Source: Leishmania donovani (taxonomy: Eukaryota; Euglenozoa; Kinetoplastea; Trypanosomatida; Trypanosomatidae). From it: a stretch of 64,000 nt of DNA. Numbering within the stretch: position 1 is the stretch's first letter; every line of letters begins with the position of its first letter. The notes under the pieces were generated by a model. That model had not been told where the DNA came from and searched no databases. It was given only the letters and a program-made list of their open reading frames with translations. The stretch spans positions 754,814 through 818,813 of the forward strand of contig NC_018256.1 of NCBI RefSeq assembly GCF_000227135.1, in the 5' to 3' direction. The translations under genes and the position numbers were made by a program. This document shows, piece by piece, positions 1 through 10,355 of the stretch.

Positions 1-2851
1 TGGACAACGCCGACGGGGCGGCGGTGACGGTGTCATCCTTCCTCGACACCTGAGAGCCACGCCCTCCAGCCTTTGGCACCGCTGGCTCAGCAAAGGGGAA
101 GGGGGAGGGCGAGAGCACTTTGCTGGTGGAGTTGGCCCTCAGGACATTGGCGCTTCCGCGGTTGCCATTCACGGCGCTAGTTGCCGCGGTGGCTGCTGGG
201 GGTGTCGTAGTGCTGCGTGCGCTAGAAAGCTGAGCACCGAAAGCCTGCGTTCGCGCGCTCGAGTAGGCGATGCCTGCCTCGTCCACTGCTGCTGGGTGGC
301 TGGCGCGTGAACGCCGAGATGTTGTGGAGGACAGCGAGGCCGCACCGGCGTCAAGAAACTGACGTACCTCGGCCGAAAGAACGTTTGCGTGGGGGCTGCC
401 CAGTGCCGGGGCTGTCCCACGCAGCGCTCGCACGCCACGCCCATCCGAGCTAAAGGTGGAGACGGAGTTGCTGCTGAGGGCGCCGCCTGCGCGGCTGCCA
501 ACGGTCCCGCTCGGCATCTCTACCATTACCGCGGGAGACGCGCTCGTCTTTGTCCTGCTCGGTACCACGGACGAGGCGGCCGCCCGATCGGTGGGGCGTT
601 GGCGCTCATTCAACTGCATCACGGCTTGGAGCAAGCGACGCTCGGCCATCGACTGCTTCATCGCACCTAAAGTAGGGGACTCGCTGTCGTGTTGGTTGAC
701 CGCCACTGTCCGCTTCCGCGGTGACACCGGGGAAGCCTCCTGCTCTGTCGATCGAACACTCCGTCCGCTCTCCGCTACCTTGTCCAGCGCAGCCTCGACG
801 TTCGAGAGGGAGATGCGAGGGGACGAAAGGCGCCAGTGACTGCCCCCACGACGGGACCCACTTGCTTCGCTACACTCTGAAAGCGTCGCAGGCGTCGCCA
901 AAGGCGTCGACGCTGGCGGGGAACGGCGCCGCAAGTCGCTAACGGACAGTGGCGGGGCCGGGGCAACGGTGTTTCGTGGGCGCGACGAGGCTAGGGCGCT
1001 ATGGTTGCCAGAGTGCATTGATCCGATGAAGGAAGCATGTTCGTACGCCAGCACTGGCGACGAGTCGCGGACGTCGTCGCTAGTAGGCTTACTGGCCTCG
1101 CCCGCAGTCACGCTGCTGCTGCTTGCTGGGGTGGCTGAACCGAACGGGGCGCCGGGGTGGTCCGTATTCATGACGGCGCTCGTGCTCCGGGGAGTGCGAG
1201 AGAGAGAAGAGGAGGGGGGTGTACCGAGGCTTTTACAGTTGCCGACGGAATCATGCTCGCCTCGCTTGCGCCCTGGCATGCCGGGTTGGCGTCTGGCGCC
1301 GCGCGCCGCAGTGAGGGCCGTTCCTGCGGTCGTAGCCGACGACGAAGGGATCGACACTCGAAAAGGGCGCTTGATGAGGACGGCGGACGGCAACGGTGGC
1401 GACTCGCTCGCTGCCGCCGCCGAAGATGGGATGGGTGCTGCCTTCGCAGAGTCAGCTGTGGCACCGACCAGCGTGAGCTGAGCGCCGAACTCCTCGTTGA
1501 ACCACTCCGAGTCGGCATCCCAGCTGTCGGCGTTTTCTTTCCGCGTGAACGCCGCCGTGGTGGTCGAGGTTTGACGTATATCGAAGTCCCTCACGGCGCA
1601 GGGCGACAGCATCGCAGTCAAGCACTCCACCTTCTCCGGGTGCCTTCCCAGCCGATTGTCATCGTATACAACGTGACTCTCGGAGGCGTCGAGATACTTG
1701 ATCGCAGCCTCGTCGAACGTCACGTGCCGTGACTGCCTTGCGGACTCCTGCACGCTGATGCTTTCTGGATTGGACAATGAGCGGGCCCTTGAGTCACTAA
1801 TGGCAGCCTTCGGAACACTGGATGGGGTCTGCGCACGACGGGAAGAGGATGTGGACCCGGTCGAAGAGACGGCGCTCGACACGATACGTGTGGTGCTGTT
1901 CATGCGCCCCCTCCCTTTAAGGATGCTGTGGACTGGAGATGTGGCCAACCACGGCTTGTCTAGGGTTGCCGGCCCCTCTGTGCCGTAGCGGGTCGCACTA
2001 CCAGCAGCGGTGGTGCTGGAGGGCGACTGCGGCAGTGAGGCGCAGCCCTTATCTCTTTCCCCTTCCCTGCTAGCGGCAGCAGACGCAGCGAAGTTACGGG
2101 GATGACTTGGGTGCGGCGCGGCTTCCGCGAAGGACGCAGAGCCACTGGGGTGCAGCACTGGAGAGGATATGGAGTGTGTGTAAGAAACGTCGCGGGCGGG
2201 ACTGCCGCACACCGCACGACTTTGCCGCCCTGCGACCACCGCATCGCTCGCCTCACTCAGCTGCGGGCGAGCATAGGTGCTCGCACGTGCGTTGTAGTGT
2301 GCCTGGGCAGATGCGGGACGAGTTGCTCGAGTCAGGTGGTCTGGGGCGCGGAGAGCCTCTTCGCTCTCTCCTGCGAATGCATCAGTAGCGCACCTGAGTG
2401 CAGCAGCGTGGTCGAAGGTGTCGAAGGATGGGCATGGGCACGGCTCTGCAGATCTGGCTCGGACAGATGAACGGGCGGACATGACTCGAGCGGTTGTCTC
2501 CCTGTCGCTCTCCGCGGCTAATGCAGAGCTACGCGGCGCACTACGTCTCGTGGAAGCCCCGGTGCTCTTCAGGGTCTCTGTAGTGCCTCGAGCGCTGTTC
2601 CACCGGGTGTTGTGTCGGCCATTGTGAGAGGGCGAGACGATAGGCGATACTTGTGCGTGGGCCCGTCCTGCTCGGCACAGCGCCCCGCCTTTTGCTACAA
2701 CGCGCGGCGCCTTCGCCCACACGAGGGAGGCGCTCGGTGGCGGCACCAGAGATAGTGTGTCGCCGTGAGTCGCCGCTAACTCAGGGGCGGCCTTTAGGGA
2801 AGGCGTCTGCTCTGTGAGCCGCGGCTGCAACGGGCGGCGCAGCGGCGGCAT
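1..2851 (-). CDS. Hypothetical Ser/Ala/Thr/Pro-rich protein, 3' end beyond the window
   Basis: I read this frame by hand: it is open for 950 codons from ATG 2851-2849 to the left edge, with no stop. An in-frame TGA lies directly upstream (2852-2854), so 2851 is the furthest possible ATG; later in-frame ATGs are at 2482 and 1903. The protein is low-complexity and probably disordered, dominated by Ser, Ala, Thr, Pro and Arg. One stretch, around residues 370-400, looks more ordered and contains RHVTF (375-379), which fits the RVxF-type docking motif of protein phosphatase 1 ([RK]-x-[VI]-x-[FW]); that reading is only an inference. I recognise no domain. Such long low-complexity proteins are common in trypanosomatids. 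Short plus-strand ORFs in this interval are shadows. It is the last gene of the visible unit, 3.9 kb downstream of the TM9 gene. Confidence 0.8.
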   Translation of the reverse strand, partial: MPPLRRPLQPRLTEQTPSLKAAPELAATHGDTLSLVPPPSASLVWAKAPRVVAKGGALCRAGRAHAQVSPIVSPSHNGRHNTRWNSARGTTETLKSTGASTRRSAPRSSALAAESDRETTARVMSARSSVRARSAEPCPCPSFDTFDHAAALRCATDAFAGESEEALRAPDHLTRATRPASAQAHYNARASTYARPQLSEASDAVVAGRQSRAVCGSPARDVSYTHSISSPVLHPSGSASFAEAAPHPSHPRNFAASAAASREGERDKGCASLPQSPSSTTAAGSATRYGTEGPATLDKPWLATSPVHSILKGRGRMNSTTRIVSSAVSSTGSTSSSRRAQTPSSVPKAAISDSRARSLSNPESISVQESARQSRHVTFDEAAIKYLDASESHVVYDDNRLGRHPEKVECLTAMLSPCAVRDFDIRQTSTTTAAFTRKENADSWDADSEWFNEEFGAQLTLVGATADSAKAAPIPSSAAAASESPPLPSAVLIKRPFRVSIPSSSATTAGTALTAARGARRQPGMPGRKRGEHDSVGNCKSLGTPPSSSLSRTPRSTSAVMNTDHPGAPFGSATPASSSSVTAGEASKPTSDDVRDSSPVLAYEHASFIGSMHSGNHSALASSRPRNTVAPAPPLSVSDLRRRSPPASTPLATPATLSECSEASGSRRGGSHWRLSSPRISLSNVEAALDKVAESGRSVRSTEQEASPVSPRKRTVAVNQHDSESPTLGAMKQSMAERRLLQAVMQLNERQRPTDRAAASSVVPSRTKTSASPAVMVEMPSGTVGSRAGGALSSNSVSTFSSDGRGVRALRGTAPALGSPHANVLSAEVRQFLDAGAASLSSTTSRRSRASHPAAVDEAGIAYSSARTQAFGAQLSSARSTTTPPAATAATSAVNGNRGSANVLRANSTSKVLSPSPFPFAEPAVPKAGGRGSQVSRKDDTVTAAPSALS

Positions 2852-5800
2852 TCAGCTGCTGCGAAACCACCAAATACACAATGATGAGAAACCGAAATCA
2901 GGGAAACAACGGCTTACACTCGAAACCCGCCTCCCAAAAAAATAATAATAATAATGCTAATAATAATATGCTTTTTTTTTGTGTTCTGGTTTTATACAAG
3001 GCACGCTTCTCTCTCGTGTACACCGGCGTGCGCACCCTGTGCTGATACCGATAAAGAGGGGGGGGGGAGAGACGGAATCAGAGAGCCAAAGCCGCTTTGT
3101 ATGGGCGCGTGTGAGTGATGGCGAGAAAGGAAGGAGGGAGAAGAGCAGTGGCAAAACGGCACGACGCGGAACGAGAACAATCTACAGTTCTACGAGTGAC
3201 GACGCACGAGTAGGGTGGGAGGGAGGGGAGAAGGTAGGAGGGAAGATACCAAGCAACACAAGAGAAAAAAGAGGAAGTTTGTTTGTGTGTGTGTGGAGGG
3301 GGGTGCTTGTTTTATGTTTCTAGGGGAAAGAAAAGTGAGGCGGTGAGGAGAGCGGGTGCAGAGGACAGATGGGGTCAAGCAGTGGAGGAGGGAAGAGTTC
3401 AAAATGAAGAGAGGAGGAGGAGAGATTCGAGTAAATGAACACTGAGTATGCATGCATGTGTGTGTGTGTGTGTGTGTCGGGGGCGGGCAAACAGAATGGT
3501 ATTGCGAGCCTGTGGGCCACTGGAAGAACGAGAGGGCGCGCAAAGGGCGAACAAGAACATAAAAGGGAAGAGAGCCGCGTGTGCGAAAAACTCACACGCA
3601 CAGAGAGAGAGAGGCACACCTGTCAAGAACACGAGATCAGCGCAAGGAAAAAAAAAGAAGAATGCGGAAGGAAAGAAGGAATGAATGGGGGAGGGGATGA
3701 TAAAAACCCGTCGACAGAAGCAAGCAAAACAGATGTAACAGGCAAGCGCTTTCCCTTTTGCTGTTGTTTTGCTTTGCTGCTGCTTGGCCAATGTATGCTT
3801 CTATGCGAGTGGAGTGTCTCTGCGTGTGTTCGCCGCTGTGCAAGGTGAAGGGCGGTGTGGTGTGTGGAAACAAGCAAACAATCGAAGCCCTCGAGCAAGG
3901 AAGAGGGAAGAACAGACGGGACGGGAGGGGTGGGAGGGGGTCGAGAAAGACCAGAGAACAGACACGCGCACTGCAACCAAAAAGGAGGAGGGGTCCAACA
4001 AGAAAAATAAGGCAAATGATGGGGAAAGGGGGGAGGGGCGAAAAAAACGAGAGGGAAAAATAGAGGGGAGATGGGGAGAGGGTGGGTAGTAGGGCAACTC
4101 GATAAGACGGACGCACAAGCACACAAACAGGTAGACAGGAGCGCACGGGTGGGAGAGGGTGTTACACAGCGAGGCACTGGTAAGAATGACGATGAAGGGA
4201 TGTAGTGGTAGGGAGGTCGATGGGGAGCAAAGACAAGCCGAGCAGCAGACCAAGACGTACGAAACCACGTAAATGCCCACACACAAGAGGCAAAAGCCAA
4301 CAGAGGACACACACACAAGGATAAAGGGCAATAAAGAGCAGAGAGGAAGGCGTGAAAAGGATGAAGAGGTGGAGGGGACAAACCACAGCGATGTTTGCCT
4401 GCATGAAAGAGAGAGAGTACGTGTGTACGTGGGTGTGGTCAACACTCTCAACAAACGCACACGAAGAAAAGGGAGAAAAAAAAAAACAGAAGGGACAGTA
4501 GCAGCAAGGAGATTGCCCAAAGAGAAAGTTTTGTGTATGTGTGTGTGTGTGTGTCTGCGAAACGAACGCTCTTCAGCCCCACCCCCACAACGCTCCTTTA
4601 TATGCACCGCGTCTGCGGTAGCACGACGCACAGAGATGAAGCACACACCCACGCGCTATGTGTAATGGCCGGCCAACTAATGAAAATCGGCTAAGAGGAA
4701 GAGGAAGGATGAAGGGGGTGGGGGCAAGAGAAGCTGCAGACGGTGACAAGTGTTCAGCGAGAGAGGGAAACCAGATAAACAACAACAAAAAAGAAGAGAG
4801 CGTCTGAAGACAATACGAAATTTTGGCACAAATATGTGCGCATACATCGATATACGCACCTGGAAGTCGGCGGGGGGGGGCAGCGAGACGCGCGCACACA
4901 CAGGCACCCTAGGAGCGGGGGGAGGGGGAGAGTAGAGATGAGTGTGGCGACGTTGTGAATGGGTTTGTGTCGGATGATGGTTGCGGGGTGGAAACGGTAG
5001 AAGAGACGGTGGAAAAAAAAAGTAGAGGGGGAAGCGAAAGAGGAAGCGTGTGGCCTGGGGTATAAGGGGTGGTGGAGGCGGAATCGAGCAGCAATGCATC
5101 GGTACACATACATACACAGCCTTGTGCGAAAGGCCGCGCCTTGTTTCATGCGAAACCAGTGGACAAGAAGCGGGTGGGTGTTGAATCTGCGTACACCCTC
5201 CACTCTGGTGAGCGAGAACAAGGAGTAAGGAAAGGCGAGGAGGGCCAAGCGCGTGAGAGAGATTGCAGAGGAGAAACGCGCGGCGTGGTACTTCACGAGG
5301 GTCCTAGAGAGACGTCGAACCATCACCACTTCCCTCCATCACCCTCGCCATCGCCGGTACCCTCCGTATCACACCTTGCCCGCCCCCTACCACACTAACC
5401 GTCCTGTTACGCGTCGTCTTTCTTTTTTTGCTTCTTCCTGTTCTCTCCATTCAACTATGTGCCCCCGTCCCCGTACATCGTCTCGCCTGCAGCGCTCCCC
5501 TTACCTCCCTTTGGTGCCTGCACCAACACTACCAACGCACTCTGCGTACGCCACAGGTTCAAACACTGGGCAGCAGGAGCAGCAAAGGAGGAGGGACTGC
5601 ACACTGCTATCTTCATGCAAGCTCTTCGCATTCCGTTTTGTTTTCCGTAAGAACCTTGATTTTGGATGCAGCACTATCTGTCTGTTGGCTGGTGCGCTTC
5701 GCGTCAAGTGTCTGTTGCACTTCATTGAACGGTGCACATCTTCTCTTTCTTTGTCAGGGAGGAAGGGGAGGTCTAGGGCCGATGCGGAGCGCGGGCTGCC

Positions 5801-6799
5801 GTGCCCCTTACTCCAACTTCCCCGCTGCTGATGCAGCCGAACGCTACACGTAGCGAGGGAGAGAAAGAACGATGTGGGCAGGGCGGCGGGAGAGAGAAGA
5901 CGCGCAGTCAACTGAGCGGCTGCCGGCACGCAGATGGGGGAGGGAGATAGACTGCGAAACAAGAATGTGGTGCAGTGCTAGCACGGAGAACAGCAAAACG
6001 CAGCAACGCACAAGCTGGGGTCACGACAGCGCCAGACGGGACGCACACACACACACAGAGGCGTGTGAATCGTATACACATGCACGCGCGCACCTGAACA
6101 CAGAAAGGAAAAGGAAAAACGAAAAGCAAAGGAGGGCAAGAGGAACGGTGTCGGAATGGAGTTCGCCGCTCTGCATGCCCGTCCCTGTATCGGCCCTTTT
6201 CGCTTTATGCGAGAACACGCACAGACACACAGCACAAAAAGAGTCAAGAAGGGGCGACCGTAGAGGTGAAGGACTACCGCACAGCCTCCCCCCCCCACCC
6301 CGCGAAACGCCGGCGAGCGCAATACGGGGCGTTGTCGTTGATTCGCAGCCCTCTCTTTCTCTTACAGATACGGGTGGTGCGAAGAGGCACACACAAAGAG
6401 CACAAAATGGGAGAAAAGAAGGGTTCGACAGTGAGTGTTCGCTACAATACACACGCAAATGTCACATCCCTCTCTCCCCCTCCCCACACATGCACGCATA
6501 CGTACACAATTGCGACGCACAAGAGCAAAGCCAAGCACTCAGACGGACTACGCGCACAAGAAAAAAAGGCGCAGAACAATGAGAACAACACGAGCCGAAA
6601 AAAAAAAGAAAAGCACGCAGACGCCGAGCACTAAAAATACCGAAGGGCGGACGAGAGCGATGGAGAAGGAGCGGGTGAGAGCAACGCAGCACACACACAA
6701 AGGAGGCGAAACAAGTATCACTGCCGCACACCACCTCGCCTCTTCCCCGTTTCGCCTTTTCCTTCTCGCCAGACACGCGGGGAGGTGAGGCCATCCTCT
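2852..6799. other. Intergenic spacer: 3'UTR of the TM9 gene and 5' region of the left hypothetical gene
   Basis: This 3.9-kb stretch holds no convincing gene. It is strongly strand-asymmetric: the plus strand is purine-rich with many G/A runs, so the transcribed minus strand is pyrimidine-rich, as expected of trypanosomatid 3'UTRs and trans-splice/polyadenylation regions. It contains a (TG)n tract at 3457-3477, A-runs and an AT-rich patch near 2936-2980 just upstream of the left gene. The ORFs here are low-complexity artefacts of these tracts. Confidence 0.7.
3457..3477. repeat. (TG)n dinucleotide microsatellite
   Basis: About ten TG units lie in the spacer downstream of the TM9 gene. Such tracts recur in nearly all spacers of this window (for example near 4535-4555, 12165-12181 and 59148-59166). 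Confidence 0.9.
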
Positions 6800-8845
6800 C
6801 TAGTCAATCTTGATGCTGCCGTAGATCCTGCGCACGAACACGATGGAGACGATCACGCCGACGGCACCAGCCGCCATTCCGTACATATACGACACCATCC
6901 CCATGTAGGAAAAGAAAAGCACCGCAGAGGCGAAGCTGCTCACGGAGACGTGAGACATGAAAAAAATGAGCGACATGCAGAACATGTGAACACCGGCACC
7001 GCCGGGCACGAGGTACGCAATCCACCACCAGCGATGATTCTCGTAGCAAAGAACGTAGTACAGGCACGATATCGTGACGAGAGCGCAGACGAGTACCCAA
7101 ATGCACGCCGTCACGGTGAGGAAGCCGAAGGAGTAATAGATCTGTCCCTCCCACAGATCTTGCATGATGTAGTAGAGCTCGATCACGACGACGACAAGCG
7201 GAACAGATGGCCAGAAGACGCAGATGAAAATGGGCTGATTGATCCAGCTTTGTGTCGGGATCTCGCGAGCGAGGCGACCGACCCGCGTCGGGTTCGTGAT
7301 GGGCTGCTGGCGGAAGGCCACGGAGCCTCCCAACACCGTCAGCGGCAGGCTCACCGCCACGAAGAGCGTCAGCATCTCCAACAGCGTCATGAACGGGATG
7401 GCAGTAGTGGCGCCGTGCGCCTTGTTGATGATGAGGATGAAAATGTAGATGAGCAGCATTGCACCCGGCAGTGTGAAGCTGCACGTGAAAATGTTTTTCC
7501 ATGCACGGCAGTTGAGGTACTGCAGCAGCACACCGCAGACATAGCCGCTAATGAGCGACGTGAAGACGGCGGTCAGCAGCATTGTCGTGAGGAGAGCACC
7601 GCGCCGAGAGGGGGAGAGGAAGCCCATAAGCGCTATGATTAGCACCACCCCAACAGTCGTGAGGATTTGGACACCGTTGGCGACGAAGATGGCAAGCCAG
7701 TTTGCGTAAAGTGGCGGGCGGAACACGTCGGCGTGAACCAGCTTCCATCCCACCTCCTCTTGCAAGTCCTCTGGGTCTTCGGAGTTGTAGCGGTTAAAGT
7801 CCTTGTGCAGCGCCCTTAGCAGAACCCCCATCACCGCGCTGCCAATGAACAGCACCACCATGAGCGAGAGGATGATAAAGAGGATGTGGCCAGCGGGTGC
7901 GGCAGCGGCGGCGGCAGTGAGGTAGAAGTCCCAGCGCGTCGCCCACTTAACGTTCGGGTTCTCCTTCCACTTGACGCTGTACGTCCAGTACACCGTCGCC
8001 TTGTTCTGCGTAACATTCTTCATCTTGAGGCCGCGCATTGGCGCGAGAACCTCCGGCGCGACTTTCATCTGGCTGTTGCACTCTAGGGAGTCGCTCCAAG
8101 CGATGCTTCTGGCCTTGACGTCGATAAAGACCACGATATACCTCCTTTCCTCCTCTGCTGTCGTTCTGGTCGTCTGGCTGTCGTGGTTGTAGTGAATCGT
8201 GAAATCAAGGTGATTGTTTAGCAGCGCCGCCCGGTCGCTCGTGCATTTGGCCGGGACACCGAGCGGGAACCCTCGCTGTGCGTAGATCTTGACGTCCTTG
8301 CCGAGTTTCTTGGCGCACTCGCTCATCTGTGTGCTTTCCGGGTTGGTGGAGAAAACGGGCAAGTTGTCGATGTTCATGTACACACGGTACCATTTATTGA
8401 TCATCTTTGTGAGGTTCTTCGACTCCTTGCGGCGAATTGTCTCGGTGTTGGCGATGAAGTCGCAATCGGGGAGAGCCATGCACTTCACATCTTCCTTCAT
8501 CCTGACGGTGTACAGGGAGTTGAGCATGCGGTCACCCCATATGATCTCGCCAATGGACTCCTCCTTGAACTCCTGCCTCGCCGGCTGACAGAACGGCATC
8601 TTTGAGTAGTCGATGGGAAACATCTCCGACGAGGATCGCAACGAGTTCACCATGAATTTCACCTCTTCGCCTTTCTTGTACGCTTTCTCTGCTGCACCAG
8701 GCACATAAAAGGCGCTTGCAGGGGTCGCGCCCGCGGCCAGCAGCTGTAGCACCACCAGCAGGGTGAGCAGCAGCAGCAGCAGTGGAGGCCTCGCACCTGC
8801 GTTGCTGCTGCAGTGGGAGCGCGCATGCTGGGTGGAAACCGACAT
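6800..8845 (-). CDS. TM9 superfamily (EMP70) endosomal/Golgi membrane protein
   Basis: The protein has 681 residues, the usual length for TM9SF members. A cleavable signal peptide (hydrophobic core about 21-45) is followed by FYVPG, which matches the family's conserved mature N-terminus. A lumenal domain of roughly 270 residues follows, with a conserved-looking MPFCQP motif, then about nine membrane spans from about residue 310 to the end. The C-terminus is SIKID, so a KxD motif ends the chain; KxD/E C-termini are known to retain TM9 proteins in the Golgi through COPI. Family members act in endosome/Golgi sorting and membrane-protein export. I chose ATG 8845 because translation from there begins directly with the signal peptide; the frame extends to 9091, but that extension is basic and low-complexity and probably 5'UTR. 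The SYS1 gene, also Golgi-related, is the next gene upstream. Confidence 0.93.
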   Translation of the reverse strand: MSVSTQHARSHCSSNAGARPPLLLLLLTLLVVLQLLAAGATPASAFYVPGAAEKAYKKGEEVKFMVNSLRSSSEMFPIDYSKMPFCQPARQEFKEESIGEIIWGDRMLNSLYTVRMKEDVKCMALPDCDFIANTETIRRKESKNLTKMINKWYRVYMNIDNLPVFSTNPESTQMSECAKKLGKDVKIYAQRGFPLGVPAKCTSDRAALLNNHLDFTIHYNHDSQTTRTTAEEERRYIVVFIDVKARSIAWSDSLECNSQMKVAPEVLAPMRGLKMKNVTQNKATVYWTYSVKWKENPNVKWATRWDFYLTAAAAAAPAGHILFIILSLMVVLFIGSAVMGVLLRALHKDFNRYNSEDPEDLQEEVGWKLVHADVFRPPLYANWLAIFVANGVQILTTVGVVLIIALMGFLSPSRRGALLTTMLLTAVFTSLISGYVCGVLLQYLNCRAWKNIFTCSFTLPGAMLLIYIFILIINKAHGATTAIPFMTLLEMLTLFVAVSLPLTVLGGSVAFRQQPITNPTRVGRLAREIPTQSWINQPIFICVFWPSVPLVVVVIELYYIMQDLWEGQIYYSFGFLTVTACIWVLVCALVTISCLYYVLCYENHRWWWIAYLVPGGAGVHMFCMSLIFFMSHVSVSSFASAVLFFSYMGMVSYMYGMAAGAVGVIVSIVFVRRIYGSIKID

Positions 8846-10355
8846 TGTCAGAGACCAATGCAACAAGCGATGACGTTCAACCTTGCCTTTTGTTTTCCCT
8901 TTTGCTCCTCTCTTGCTGTGCCTCGCATACGCGTGCGCTACACAAGGCTGTATGCGCGCACACTCCTTCGCTCTTCTTTTTCTTCTCCGCAGCACCTTGT
9001 CTCGTGGGCTTCTGCCTGAGGCCTTCCGTGGGCTGTGGGGTTCTCTTCGTATCCCTCCGTTCTCTAATGGCTCGCGTGCGCGCTCTCTCACTCCTGCCGC
9101 GGCGGAGGATATTCGATGGCGGTAGTGGTCTCTCGCGTGCGTTGGCCCTTCTCTCTCGCACTTGATCGATGTCTTCGACGTGTCTTAGTCCTTCTCACCA
9201 CTCAACGAGCGACACGCATGTGCACCTATGTGCCAGCGGGAGCGCTCTCTCAAAACGTCTAGAAAGGGTGCGAAAACCTGCAGCGGCGCCCGAGGCACGC
9301 ACACACACGGTGAGAGAGAGAGAGCGTCGTGAAAGGGGAGGACAGCGACAGCTGTGCGAAAGGCGGGAGCGGCACACACCGCAGCAACGAACAAAGCACA
9401 CACACACACGCGCGCGAACAAAAGACGGTGAGGCGTTGGCGCGGGGCGACGAAGCGAAGATGTGCGCCCACCAGATGAGCTGCGAAAACAAGACGAAGCG
9501 AGCAATGGTTCCAGTCACGCAAACGCGTGGCGCAGTCCCATGCAACCCCACAAGCACAGGCGGTGTGCGCGTACGTGCGTCTGTGTGGTGGCGGTGGGGT
9601 ATCGTAAGGGGCCGTGAAAAAGCGGACAGTGCGAAGGCAGTACTGAGCGTAGCGTGCGCGCATGTGCGTGTGGGTGCGCGGTCGCGATCGTGGGAGAGGA
9701 TTCGGCGGGGCGAAAAGGAAAAGGAGGTGGGCGTGGGTATGGCGCCATGAGGCAAAACAGGCACTGGGCAGTCTCACACCGGACGTCTGCATGCGTGCTT
9801 GTGCATGAAGGCGTACTACAAGAGATAACGAGAGGCATAGGCGCGTGGGACACTGGGGCAGGCTCGCGAGTGTTGCTTATCAGAGGGGTTACGCAAAGCC
9901 ATAGCTCCCCTCACCACGATACATTCGCACGCAGGGCTCACGCCCACACAGCCGTTGGGATCCATGGAGCAAGCCGCCCACGCACCGACTCCGCCTCGAC
10001 AGAGGGGGAAGAGAGGAGAGGCGACGTTTTGTCAGTTGTCAGTTCAACGCGCACTTGCACGCATGATGGCGGCGAGGAGCACACACACACACAGAGAGAG
10101 GCAAGAAAAACAAAGAGGAAGCGGCGGACGTAAACAGGAACGAGGAGCACACATTCGAGCAGCCCAGCCCGGTCAAGAGCAGGAGATGGGCGTATCCCTC
10201 GCAGAATCTATGAGGAAGGACCTCCATCACGACACACAGGGTTGAAGATGAGAGAGCCAATGAAGAGCCGCAGTGCACCGCTGAAAGCACACGCAACGGC
10301 GCAGAGGCGCCAGTGCACACGCAACACGGCTCAGCAAGAAGACGGGCGCACGCTG
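8846..10355. other. Intergenic spacer between SYS1 homologue and TM9 gene
   Basis: This 1.5-kb spacer contains CA/GT-rich and purine-rich low-complexity sequence and no convincing gene. It should hold the SYS1 3'UTR and the TM9 trans-splice acceptor. Minus-strand pyrimidine tracts (TTTTGCTCCTCTC-like on plus near 8894-8915) mean the exact acceptor is uncertain. Confidence 0.6.

Noticed and set aside
389..2627. Series of short plus-strand ORFs
   Set aside because: They are shadows of the continuous minus-strand frame 1-2851, which explains the whole interval.
5872..6582. 236-codon plus-strand ORF
   Set aside because: Built from purine-rich and CA-repeat sequence in a 3'UTR, on the strand opposite to all genes.
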